The notes beneath the pieces are model-generated. The model did not search any database, had not been told where the DNA came from, and saw only the letters and a list, made by a program, of their open reading frames with translations. Positions 32,626 through 40,517 of a stretch of DNA of 64,000 nt are shown piece after piece. Where the stretch lies: assembly GCA_900542035.1 (NCBI GenBank), contig UQMJ01000008.1, positions 1-64,000 of the forward strand, in the 5' to 3' direction. Each line of letters starts with the position of its first letter. Positions within the stretch are counted from its first letter, which is position 1. The translations under genes and the position numbers were made by a program. This DNA is from an uncultured Clostridium sp. (GTDB lineage Bacteria; Bacillota; Clostridia; Lachnospirales; Lachnospiraceae).

Positions 32626-33630
32626 ATGGTAAAATTGAAAAAGAAACAGACATGGACGGCAGTCCTTACAGCAGCTGCGTGTGCTGCAGCAATTTCCTTA
32701 TCCGGCTGCCAGAAAGAAAGAAATCCGATAGAAACAGAGTCTGCGGCAGAATCTTCCGCAGAGGAAAGCAGGGGAGAGACAGAAGCAAAGGATACAAAAG
32801 AAACCCTGACAGAAACCGATGCCGTGGGAGAACCGGCCCGCAGGAATGCAAAAGTCATGGCAGACGGCAGAGTTTACGCCTGGGTGTATGATGTGGATTT
32901 TTCTGCTGCCCCAAAAGATTACGCGCTGGCAGGAACCGTTGTTTCTGTGGCAGATGGAACCATGCCGGAAACCGACTGGGAGGCAGTCGGTCTAAAAGAG
33001 GGAGATGCCATTTATATCAGGGAAGACGGAAAATCCGATACGATTTTTGCAGAATCCGATGGAGTCTGGTCTGCGTTTATTCCGTATGAAGATGTGGCGT
33101 CTGCATACGAGTATTCCAAAGAACCCTGGGTATACCAGAGCTCTCAGCTTTCAGACGGATTTTCCCTTACCCTTCCGGATGGAAGCTGGCAGGTAGAAGC
33201 CCAGGGGGATTCCGGCATTGACAGCTTGGCCGGAAAGGGCGGCAGAGTGGACGTTATCCATATGGAACAGGAAGAAGCCCAGGAGATTTTCCCTTATATT
33301 GATTCGGAAGAAGACTGCAAAGAACTGATCTTAAATACTGGAGCCAGCAGTGAGTTTGAACTGGCCGGTTTTGAGGCCGGACTGGCAGATTCTGACACAG
33401 ATCCGGAAGCCAGCTGCTATTTTGCAGAAATTGTATATACCGGAGACGAAACAGACTATCGCTACGAACTTCGCTACGCCCTGTACTGCGGCGGTTATTA
33501 CTGGCAGGTTCAGGTTCTGATGAAAGAAAATACGAAAGAAGCTGTCGAAAAGGCGGCTGGGATTGTGAAGTCTTTTACAGTTCCCACTTGCAAAAGCCCA
33601 TCAATAGTGCTAAGATATGAGGGGATTTGA
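32626..33630 (+). CDS. Predicted lipoprotein of unknown function
   Basis: 334 residues. Basic start, hydrophobic segment, lipobox L-S-G-C with Cys at 28, then a Glu/Ser/Thr-rich linker to about 70. The folded part (75-325) has a Y-A-W-V-Y-D-V-D-F domain and a later region with two Cys (Y-C-G-G-Y-Y-W-Q-V) resembling secreted ligand-binding modules, but I cannot name a family. Probably cotranscribed with the MATE gene. The yebC promoter lies inside its last 40 bases. Confidence 0.8.
   Translation: MVKLKKKQTWTAVLTAAACAAAISLSGCQKERNPIETESAAESSAEESRGETEAKDTKETLTETDAVGEPARRNAKVMADGRVYAWVYDVDFSAAPKDYALAGTVVSVADGTMPETDWEAVGLKEGDAIYIREDGKSDTIFAESDGVWSAFIPYEDVASAYEYSKEPWVYQSSQLSDGFSLTLPDGSWQVEAQGDSGIDSLAGKGGRVDVIHMEQEEAQEIFPYIDSEEDCKELILNTGASSEFELAGFEAGLADSDTDPEASCYFAEIVYTGDETDYRYELRYALYCGGYYWQVQVLMKENTKEAVEKAAGIVKSFTVPTCKSPSIVLRYEGI
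33588..33616 (+). promoter_or_regulatory. Promoter of yebC, inside the previous gene
   Basis: TTGCAA, 17-base spacer, TAAGAT. Confidence 0.5.
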
Positions 33631-33663
33631 CACGGAAGAGAGAAAAAAGGAGTTGTTTATTGT

Positions 33664-34401
33664 ATGTCAGGACATTCTAAATTCGCCAATATTAAGCATA
33701 AGAAAGAGAAAAACGATGCCGCTAAGGGCAAGATTTTTACTGTAATCGGACGTGAAATTGCAGTTGCAGTAAAAGAAGGCGGCCCAGATCCGGCAAATAA
33801 CAGCAAGCTTCGTGATGTCATCGCAAAGGCAAAGGCCAACAATATGCCAAACGATACCATTGACAGAGGAATCAAGAAGGCAGCAGGCGATGCAAACTCT
33901 GTAAACTACGAAGTAATTACCTATGAAGGTTACGGACCAAGCGGCGTTGCAATCATTGTTGATGCATTGACCGATAACAAGAACCGTACAGCAGCAAACG
34001 TAAGAAGCGCATTTACCAAGGGAGGCGGCAACGTAGGAACTCCTGGCTGCGTATCTTATATGTTTGATAAGAAAGGCCAGATCATCATCGACAAGGAAGA
34101 ATGCGATATGGACGCAGACGAACTGATGATGGCAGCTCTGGATGCCGGCGCAGAGGACTTTTCTGAGGAAGAGGACAGCTACGAAGTGCTGACCGATCCG
34201 GACAGCTTCAGCGCAGTCCGCGAAGCCTTAGAAGCAGCAGGCGTTCCAATGGCTCAGGCCGATATTACCATGATTCCTCAGACATGGGTAGAACTGACCA
34301 GCGAAGAAGATATTAAGAAAATCAACCGCACCCTGGATTTACTGGATGAAGACGACGACGTCCAGGCGGTGTACCACAACTGGGATACAGACGAGAGATA
34401 A
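33664..34401 (+). CDS. yebC: YebC/PmpR family regulatory/translation protein
   Basis: A 245-residue protein with the invariant start M-S-G-H-S-K-F-A-N-I-K-H-K-K and the G-Y-G-P-S-G-V-A-I-I-V motif. Family members were described as transcription regulators; recent work also links some to relief of ribosome stalling at prolines. Full length, GGAG site before ATG 33664. Confidence 0.96.
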   Translation: MSGHSKFANIKHKKEKNDAAKGKIFTVIGREIAVAVKEGGPDPANNSKLRDVIAKAKANNMPNDTIDRGIKKAAGDANSVNYEVITYEGYGPSGVAIIVDALTDNKNRTAANVRSAFTKGGGNVGTPGCVSYMFDKKGQIIIDKEECDMDADELMMAALDAGAEDFSEEEDSYEVLTDPDSFSAVREALEAAGVPMAQADITMIPQTWVELTSEEDIKKINRTLDLLDEDDDVQAVYHNWDTDER

Positions 34402-34478
34402 GGGAAAACCTCCCAGAAATGGCTTAAAATAAGGCTTTATTAAGATAATGAATTAGAAAATGTGTAAGAGAATAACGG

Positions 34479-34516
34479 AAAATCTGTACCACTGATGGTA
34501 TACTGGCAGATTTTTA
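34479..34516 (+). terminator. First terminator after yebC
   Basis: AAAATCTG ... CAGATTTTT with inner pairs (ACCA/TGGT). Confidence 0.7.
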
Positions 34517-34538
34517 ATCGCCCAGTGATGGGTGTTCG

Positions 34539-34587
34539 GAAAACCTCTTTCTGATTGTCATAATTGACGGGCAGAAGGAGGTTTTTT
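34539..34587 (+). terminator. Second terminator-like hairpin before the lysozyme gene
   Basis: AAAACCTC-TTTCTG ... CAG-AAG-GAGGTTTTTT; long stem ending in T6. Confidence 0.7.
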
Positions 34588-34621
34588 AATCTTAAAAATT
34601 ATTACAATTTCTTACGGCCTA

Positions 34622-34650
34622 TTGAAAGACAGAGAAAAATGGAGTATGCT
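34622..34650 (+). promoter_or_regulatory. Promoter of the GH25 lysozyme gene
   Basis: TTGAAA, 17-base spacer, TATGCT; 50 bases before the gene start. Confidence 0.6.
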
Positions 34651-34700
34651 CAGAAAAAGGAACAGAAGATTTTTAGCTACATAATACGAGGTGACACATT

Positions 34701-35720
34701 ATGAATATGAATTTGGTAACAGGAAAGAGCAGAAAATATCGTTTGGCAGCCGTTTTACTGGCATCAGGGCTTCTTTGTACTCCGGCGTCTGTGACAGCAT
34801 TGGCTGAAACATCGGAGATTGGCCCTGGAATCGGACTTGAAACGGCAGATGGATTCAATCAAGATTATGCTGTTTCAGAAAATACTGCATTTACAAAGGT
34901 GAACGGTCAATATGTAAACAGTGAAGGAGCGATTATCGAAGGGGCATTATCCAGGGGAATCAGCGTGTCCAAATACCAGCAGGACATTGACTGGATGGCG
35001 GCCGCTTCCGATGATATTAGTTTTACGTTTATCCGTATGGGATATGTGGATGACTTAGATCCTTATTTTGATGTAAACATGAGGGAAGCAGCCGCAGCTG
35101 GAATCCAGGTGGGAACCTATTTATATTCCCAGGCGCTGACAGTAGAAGACGCCATAAAAGAAGCCCAGTTTGCAGTACGGACTGCAAAAGAATATAAAGT
35201 TTCTTATCCCATTGCCATGGATGTGGAATCAAAAGTCGTGGAAGAGGCGGGACTTACCAGACAGCAGCTTACGGATATTGTTAATGCATTCTGCAGCACA
35301 GTAGAAGCGGCGGGATTTAAACCCATCGTATTCAGCTACAATGACTGGCTGGTCAACAAAATGGATACCAGCCAGATTCCATACGACATCTGGTATGCCC
35401 GTTATGGTACGATTAACAGCTATCCAAACCGTACTATCTGGCAGTGTACCGACAGCGGAAATGTAAAAGGAATCGAAGGTCCGGTATGCCTGGAACTGGC
35501 ATTTACTGATTACAGTCAGGTGATTCCTTCAGCAGGCTGGAAGCAGATAGATGGAGCCTGGTACTATTTTGAAGATTACCAGAAAGTAACTGGCTGGAAG
35601 CAGTTAGGGGAAACCTGGTATTACCTGGATCCTGCAAATGGCGGCATTATGGCGGCAGACACAACACTGACCATTGATGGAACTCCATATCAGTTTGACG
35701 CGTCCGGAGCGATGATGTAA
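34701..35720 (+). CDS. Secreted GH25 lysozyme-like protein with cell-wall-binding repeats
   Basis: 339 residues. Signal peptide 1-35 (cleavage near A-L-A/E), linker to 83, GH25 muramidase barrel 85-275, then two choline-binding-type repeats (A-G-W-K-Q-I-D-G-A-W-Y-Y-F and T-G-W-K-Q-L-G-E-T-W-Y-Y-L) and a third partial one. GH25 enzymes cut the MurNAc-GlcNAc bond. The central acidic pair is present as D174-V-E176, but the first conserved Asp of 'G-I-D-V-S' is Ser88, and the 'V-D-L-N' Asp near the end is replaced in V-C-L-E-L. Activity may therefore be altered. It lies just upstream of the polysaccharide locus. Start could be ATG 34701 or 34707. Confidence 0.88.
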   Translation: MNMNLVTGKSRKYRLAAVLLASGLLCTPASVTALAETSEIGPGIGLETADGFNQDYAVSENTAFTKVNGQYVNSEGAIIEGALSRGISVSKYQQDIDWMAAASDDISFTFIRMGYVDDLDPYFDVNMREAAAAGIQVGTYLYSQALTVEDAIKEAQFAVRTAKEYKVSYPIAMDVESKVVEEAGLTRQQLTDIVNAFCSTVEAAGFKPIVFSYNDWLVNKMDTSQIPYDIWYARYGTINSYPNRTIWQCTDSGNVKGIEGPVCLELAFTDYSQVIPSAGWKQIDGAWYYFEDYQKVTGWKQLGETWYYLDPANGGIMAADTTLTIDGTPYQFDASGAMM

Positions 35721-35785
35721 ATATAATTAGATTGCTTTTTTTTCGATACAGACCCGTTTGAAGGGATTTTTATGCCGCAAAGATA

Positions 35786-35814
35786 TTGAAAATTGTAAAT
35801 TTCTGTGTTAAAAT
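35786..35814 (+). promoter_or_regulatory. Promoter of the polysaccharide operon
   Basis: TTGAAA, 17-base spacer, TAAAAT. Transcription would begin near 35821 and give a leader of about 200 bases before the first gene at 36023. Confidence 0.6.
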
Positions 35815-35846
35815 GACCGCAAAATAGAGATAGAACGACAGCATCA

Positions 35847-35901
35847 GGCAGGCCAAAATTTTTCGGGGGGGGGTGGAACCTTCCTCCGATTTTGGCGTGC
35901 C
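35847..35901 (+). repeat. Leader hairpin carrying a G9 tract
   Basis: GGCAGGCCAAAAT (35847-35859) and ATTTTGGCGTGCC (35889-35901) pair at 12 of 13 positions. The loop holds nine consecutive Gs (35865-35873), followed by a stretch with TTCC/CTCC that could pair with the G tract. Tract-length change could alter folding, termination or transcription through the leader (inference). The rest of the 302-base gap shows no gene. Confidence 0.6.
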
Positions 35902-36022
35902 CATATTCAGGGAAATGACAGGGTTTCTCAAAAGCTGGAACGGTATCAGAATCTATCAATTATTATAGTATAATAAGGAAGGGGCACACAAATCACAACA
36001 TGAGTGGCGGGAGGAACGACTT

Positions 36023-36733
36023 ATGCAGGATTCGCTTATAGATATTCATGCCCACATTCTTCCAGGCATTGATGATGGAGCCAGGAACATAGAAGAGTCC
36101 ATTGAAATGGCGGCTATGGCGGTCAGCCAGGGAATCAAAACAATCATTGCCACACCCCATTATTATAGAAGGGGAAACAGGAAAGATTACAGAAAAATCT
36201 ATGAGGAAACCAAAAGGCAGATCCAGAAAGCAATTCCAGAACTTTCTCTTTTTCTGGGTCAGGAACTTTATTATCACGAAGAACTGGAGGACAGACTGCT
36301 GTCAGGCCAGGCGCTTACGCTGTCGGGAACCAGGTACGTCCTGGTAGAGTTTGACACCCGCATTTCCTATGCGCAGATGAGCAGAGCAGTCCGGAGTCTT
36401 GCAGGATTTGGATATATTCCGGTTCTGGCACATATCGAACGATATGGCTGTCTGCGGAAAGAGGGGCTATTAAACAGTCTGCACAGGCTGGGCGCAATGT
36501 TTCAGATGAATTATGAGAGCCTGGCTGGAAAGTGGTACGAAGCAGACGTCCGCTGGTGCAGGAACCAGATCAAAGAAAAACAGATTCATTTCCTGGGGAC
36601 AGATATGCACCGGAAAGACCACCGGCCGCCGGAGATAAGAAAAGCTATAGCCTGGCTGGAGCGCCATGCAGACGCAGCTTATGCGGCAGAGATAACCAGA
36701 AAAAATGCCATGAGCATACTAAAGGATTATTAA
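36023..36733 (+). CDS. CpsB/CapC-type PHP-fold protein-tyrosine phosphatase
   Basis: A 236-residue metal-dependent phosphatase of the PHP superfamily. D-I-H-A-H-I-L-P-G-I-D-D-G at the N-terminus, T-P-H-Y-Y, G-Q-E-L, L-A-H-I-E-R-Y and L-G-T-D-M-H-R carry the metal ligands. It should dephosphorylate the BY-kinase encoded two genes downstream and so regulate chain length and export. First gene of the locus; ATG 36023 follows GGGAGGAA. Confidence 0.92.
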   Translation: MQDSLIDIHAHILPGIDDGARNIEESIEMAAMAVSQGIKTIIATPHYYRRGNRKDYRKIYEETKRQIQKAIPELSLFLGQELYYHEELEDRLLSGQALTLSGTRYVLVEFDTRISYAQMSRAVRSLAGFGYIPVLAHIERYGCLRKEGLLNSLHRLGAMFQMNYESLAGKWYEADVRWCRNQIKEKQIHFLGTDMHRKDHRPPEIRKAIAWLERHADAAYAAEITRKNAMSILKDY

Positions 36734-36759
36734 AAAATAAAAGCAAGGAAAAAGAGAGA

Positions 36760-37629
36760 ATGGACAGAGAAAATGAATTAATGAACAACCGAGATGATGA
36801 AATGGAAATCGATCTTCTGGAGCTTTTTCGGGCCTGGAAGAGGAAAATCTGGCTGATTGTGCTGATAACCTTTTTGGGAGGAAGCATTGGATTTGCTTTT
36901 AGCAAGCTGGCGCTGACGCCGCAGTATACGTCTACGGTTATGATGTACATAGTGTCAAAAGAAACTACGCTGACCTCTCTGGCAGACCTGCAGATTGGAA
37001 GCCAGCTGACCCAGGACTATAAAGTAATCACGACCAGTCGTCCGGTTATTGACGGGGCAATTGAGCGGATAAAAAAAGAAGTAAAAAAAGAAACCCAGAA
37101 AGAAATGGAAAATCCGCCTACTTATAAAGAATTAAGCCAAAAGATTTCCATCGGAAATCCTACGGATACCCGTATTCTTACCATTACCGTTACGGATCCG
37201 GATCCGAAGATGGCAAAGATCACAGCGGATGCCATTGCAGATGAAGCGTCCGATTATATCGGGGACATCATGGAGATGATACCGCCTAAGGTTATCGAAT
37301 ATGGTCAGGTAGCAACAGAGAAAACCAGCCCCAGCAATTCCAAAAATGCCATGCTGGGAGCCATGTTAGGCCTGGTACTGACCTGCGGAATCATTACCCT
37401 TCAGACCATTTTAAACGATACCGTCCAGACCGAAGAAGATGTAGAAAAGTATCTGGGACTTACCGTATTAGCTTCTGTACCTATGAGAAGCGGAGAAGGA
37501 GAATCTGGTGCAAAGTCTAAAAAGACCCAGAAAAAACGCCAGAAAGAAGCCCGCAAGAAAGTGAAACAGGAAATCAAGATGGCGGAAAAAACGAATGGCA
37601 GATCCAGGAAGAAAGGAACTAAAAAATAA
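36760..37629 (+). CDS. Wzz/YveK-type polysaccharide co-polymerase
   Basis: A 289-residue chain-length determinant and kinase activator. Two membrane helices, about 31-50 and 198-218, flank the extracellular loop that starts T-P-Q-Y-T-S-T-V-M-M-Y and ends before the Pro-rich P-P-K-V-I-E-Y. The cytoplasmic tail after 240 is unusually long and Lys-rich (K-K-T-Q-K-K-R-Q-K-E-A-R-K-K). ATG 36760 follows AAAGAGAG; the frame is open upstream only by overlap with the phosphatase gene. Its stop overlaps the next start (TAATG). Confidence 0.92.
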   Translation: MDRENELMNNRDDEMEIDLLELFRAWKRKIWLIVLITFLGGSIGFAFSKLALTPQYTSTVMMYIVSKETTLTSLADLQIGSQLTQDYKVITTSRPVIDGAIERIKKEVKKETQKEMENPPTYKELSQKISIGNPTDTRILTITVTDPDPKMAKITADAIADEASDYIGDIMEMIPPKVIEYGQVATEKTSPSNSKNAMLGAMLGLVLTCGIITLQTILNDTVQTEEDVEKYLGLTVLASVPMRSGEGESGAKSKKTQKKRQKEARKKVKQEIKMAEKTNGRSRKKGTKK

Positions 37630-38462
37630 TGGAAACAATGTTTTTGGAAGTCAAGCACGGCATCAGTGATGACTATGAGTATACAGAAGCGATTAAAACT
37701 CTTCGTACGAATCTGCAGTTCTGCGGCACAGGCATTAAAGTAATCATGTTTACCAGCGCCATGCCGGATGAAGGAAAAAGCGATATTTCCTTTGCAATGG
37801 CAGACGCTATGGCGCAGATTGGTAAAAAGACGCTGCTGATTGATGCAGATATCCGGAAATCCGTTTTATCCTATCGGTATCACCTGAAACGGAAATTGAA
37901 CGGACTGTCCCAGTTTTTAAGCGGCCAGAAGACACTGGACGAAGTGCTGTATCATACTGACAACGAACTGCTGGACATCATCTTTGCAGGCCCCTATTCT
38001 CCCAATCCGGCAGAGCTGCTGGAAGAAGAAATTTTTGGCGCTACCATCCAGAAATTGAAAAATGAATATGACTATATTATAATTGATACTCCGCCGATGG
38101 GAGCGCTGATTGACGGAGCCATTGTGGCACGTCACTGTGACGGCGCGGTACTGGTAATCGAAAGCGGCGCGGTCAGCTGGCGGATCGAACAGAAGGTAGT
38201 AGAACAGTTAAAGCGTTCCCAATGCCGGATACTGGGAACCGTATTAAATAAAGTAGATACTGCAAACGACAGCCATTATGGGAAATATGGAAAATACGGC
38301 AAGTATGGGAAATACGAGCATTATGGCGAAGAGGGCAGAGAGGAAAGTTCTTACAGCAAGTTAGAGACTCCAGGAACCAAAGCAGAACCGGCAGACAGCC
38401 ACCATTCCCACCATGAACAGACGCAGAATCCTGAAGAAGAAAGCGGGAAGAGTCCGGAATGA
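37629..38462 (+). CDS. BY-type tyrosine-protein kinase
   Basis: A 277-residue cytoplasmic kinase of the CapB/YwqD type working with the co-polymerase in front. Walker A variant T-S-A-M-P-D-E-G-K-S (42-51), Walker A' L-L-I-D-A-D-I-R, Walker B Y-I-I-I-D-T-P-P. The Tyr-rich autophosphorylation tail begins at 216 and has eight or more Tyr, most in Y-G-K triplets, followed by a Ser/His/Glu-rich end. Overlaps the LCP gene by four bases. Confidence 0.94.
   Translation: METMFLEVKHGISDDYEYTEAIKTLRTNLQFCGTGIKVIMFTSAMPDEGKSDISFAMADAMAQIGKKTLLIDADIRKSVLSYRYHLKRKLNGLSQFLSGQKTLDEVLYHTDNELLDIIFAGPYSPNPAELLEEEIFGATIQKLKNEYDYIIIDTPPMGALIDGAIVARHCDGAVLVIESGAVSWRIEQKVVEQLKRSQCRILGTVLNKVDTANDSHYGKYGKYGKYGKYEHYGEEGREESSYSKLETPGTKAEPADSHHSHHEQTQNPEEESGKSPE
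38277..38327 (+). repeat. Nine-base tandem repeat encoding Tyr-Gly-Lys units
   Basis: Units TATGGGAAA, TATGGAAAA, TACGGCAAG, TATGGGAAA, then degenerate TACGAGCAT TATGGC. Loss or gain of a unit keeps the frame and changes the number of phosphorylatable Tyr in the kinase tail. Confidence 0.7.
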
Positions 38463-39538
38463 ACTGGTTAAGAGAACATAGAACCAGCCTGGCGCGGCTG
38501 GGGATTGGCGCAGGAGTCTTTGGCGCAGTCATTTTTATTGTGATTTTTGTAAATCTGTACCAGGAGCGGAAGGCAACGGAAGCTATGATAGCCAGCCGCC
38601 ATGCGGCAGAGCAGGCCGCAGGAGACAACCTGGAGATGCCCAGTACAGCATCCCAGGAACCAGAAGATACAAGCCGGCTTTTCGCCCAGCAGATGGTAAC
38701 CTGGGAAGGGAAAACTTACCGGAGAAACACCTATATGAAAGCGATTTTGTGTATGGGTGTGGATCGTACAGATACCATGACGGAGTCAAAAGAAGGCGGG
38801 CAGGCAGGACAGGCAGACAGTATGTTTTTGGCTGCTTGGGATACGGCCAGAAGACAGCTTAAGATTTTAATGATTCCCAGAGATACCATGACGTACTTAA
38901 CGCCAGTCAGCTGGGATGGAACCATCCGAGAAGAAGAGTACGACCATATTACGCTGGCATTTTCTTATGGAGATGGGGCAAAAGGAAGCTGCGAAAATAC
39001 GGTAAAAGAAGTTTCGGAATTGTTAAAAGCTCTTCCAATTGACCATTACATGGCAGCAGATGTATCTACAATCAACTTGCTGAACGATGCAGTCGGCGGA
39101 GTGACGGTAACGGTTCCGGCAGGAATGGAACAGGCAGATCCGGAATTTATTGCAGGAAATCAGATTACCTTAAAGGGAAATCAGGCAGAACGCTTTGTCC
39201 GCTACCGCGATACGACCCAGGATCACTCGGCTCTTTACCGGATTTTTCGGGGGCAGGAATATATGACCGGATTTTTCAAGTCCGTCCAGAGTATGTCCAA
39301 AACAGACAGCCAGACGGTTCCCAGGCTGTTTGGGATGATAGAAGACTATATGATTACCGACATGGGAAAAGACCAGTATCTGGGAATTGCGGCGGATGCG
39401 CTGACAGGAGAGCTGACGTCCGAAGATTTTTACGTACTTCCAGGAAGCGCAGTGGTAACGGAAACCTATGACGAATACCATGCCGATGAAAAGGGAATGA
39501 CAGAAGTTCTTCTAAATCTATTTTATAGGGAGAGCTAA
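38459..39538 (+). CDS. LytR-CpsA-Psr (LCP) family ligase
   Basis: A 359-residue membrane-anchored protein (helix about 16-35) with an extracellular LCP domain from about 100. L-C-M-G-V-D-R-T-D, A-D-S-M-F-L-A-A-W-D, I-P-R-D-T-M-T and Y-R-D-T-T-Q-D-H-S match the polyprenyl-phosphate-binding motifs, with conserved Asp and Arg present. LCP enzymes attach polysaccharide to peptidoglycan. ATGA overlap with the kinase gene. Confidence 0.92.
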   Translation: MNWLREHRTSLARLGIGAGVFGAVIFIVIFVNLYQERKATEAMIASRHAAEQAAGDNLEMPSTASQEPEDTSRLFAQQMVTWEGKTYRRNTYMKAILCMGVDRTDTMTESKEGGQAGQADSMFLAAWDTARRQLKILMIPRDTMTYLTPVSWDGTIREEEYDHITLAFSYGDGAKGSCENTVKEVSELLKALPIDHYMAADVSTINLLNDAVGGVTVTVPAGMEQADPEFIAGNQITLKGNQAERFVRYRDTTQDHSALYRIFRGQEYMTGFFKSVQSMSKTDSQTVPRLFGMIEDYMITDMGKDQYLGIAADALTGELTSEDFYVLPGSAVVTETYDEYHADEKGMTEVLLNLFYRES

Positions 39539-39601
39539 TCAGATGAGTCAGTAACAGTGCAAGCACTGATTATTGAAAATAAAGAAAAGGAGAGAAGCAC
39601 T

Positions 39602-40324
39602 ATGAAAAAGAAATGTGTAAAAGCAATGGCGTTAGCGCTGACACTGGCGATGATTCCAGTGATGGCTTATGGAGCAAGTTCAAGCCCTACCAATGACAGC
39701 TCCAGCAGCAGTTCTTCCGCATCCAATTCCGGAAGCACCAGCGTAGGCGGAGACGGTACCTCCGGTACTGCAGTTACAAAGCCGACCAGCCCCAGTATTG
39801 TAGTATCTTCAGATGGCCAGCAGATTTCCGTCGGCCAGTCCTCTAAGGACGCAGCCGGCATAAACATGAGCCTGATGGTCAACACGACAACCACTGACGG
39901 TCAGACAGTTACCATGCAGAGCGGCGGCGGCGCGGTCATCGGCGATATGGTAGCAACCATTGCAGTTGGCGGAGCAGAGACTGCAGGACTTCCGACAGAC
40001 ATTGTCAATGCCATTGACAGCCTGAACAAAGGAACCGCTCCGGCACAGGTATTCCCAAACCAGGATCTGACCGGTTATCAGAAGCTGGGCAACACCCGTG
40101 CCATCATTCTGACTTCCCAGACAACTGGAAAAACCGATCCGGTTGCAACTGAGATTACGATGGTAGTAGACGGATTAAAGAGCGATACCCAGAGCGTTAT
40201 CGCTATGTACTACGACAATGCAACCGGCCGCTGGGTACGTGTCAATGCAGCATTTAACGTCAAGACCAAGACCGTTACCTTTAAAGCGCCAGGTTCCTGT
40301 ACCGTACAGTTCCTGTATAAATAA
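39602..40324 (+). CDS. Secreted Ser/Thr-rich protein of unknown function
   Basis: 240 residues with a clear signal peptide (K-K-K-C-V-K-A-M-A-L-A-L, cut after A-Y-G-A at about 24). A Ser-rich linker leads to a beta-rich domain of about 170 residues with many Thr, Val and Gly and no Cys after the signal. The last segment, K-A-P-G-S-C-T-V-Q-F-L-Y-K, resembles endings of immunoglobulin-like surface domains, but I recognise no named family. It closes the conserved front part of the locus; AAGGAGAG site. Confidence 0.75.
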   Translation: MKKKCVKAMALALTLAMIPVMAYGASSSPTNDSSSSSSSASNSGSTSVGGDGTSGTAVTKPTSPSIVVSSDGQQISVGQSSKDAAGINMSLMVNTTTTDGQTVTMQSGGGAVIGDMVATIAVGGAETAGLPTDIVNAIDSLNKGTAPAQVFPNQDLTGYQKLGNTRAIILTSQTTGKTDPVATEITMVVDGLKSDTQSVIAMYYDNATGRWVRVNAAFNVKTKTVTFKAPGSCTVQFLYK

Positions 40325-40346
40325 TCGGTCTGAATGAGAATAAAAG

Positions 40347-40371
40347 AGGGGCAGCGGCTTCGCTGCCCTTA
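40347..40371 (+). terminator. GC-rich hairpin at the cassette border
   Basis: AGGGGCAGCG-GCTT-CGCTGCCCTT, a very stable stem with few following Ts. It may partly terminate between the regulatory genes and the AT-rich cassette. Confidence 0.55.
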
Positions 40372-40517
40372 CTGAAAAAGCAAGAATGAATAATTATACA
40401 AAATAGTGAATTAACCATGCCTCTAGGCTGTATGAATCTTTGCATTTTGAATGTTTATAAAATAGGGAACTAATGATAAGGTTTACTTCATTAGAAAAAG
40501 AGGGAGAGTAGTGGAAA

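Larger units (their letters stand above)
34402..34621 (+). other. Non-coding gap with three hairpins
   Basis: No gene seen. Besides the two terminators listed separately, CGCCCA-GTGA-TGGGTG (about 34519-34534) forms a small stem between them. Either layered termination after yebC or a short unannotated RNA ending at 34587. Confidence 0.35.

Noticed and set aside
35690..35959. An 89-codon minus-strand frame across the leader region
   Set aside because: No ribosome site, runs through the G9 hairpin and the end of the lysozyme gene; no similarity seen.
38277..38327. Tandem repeats as a CRISPR array
   Set aside because: Nine-base units without spacers, within a coding frame; they encode the kinase Tyr tail.
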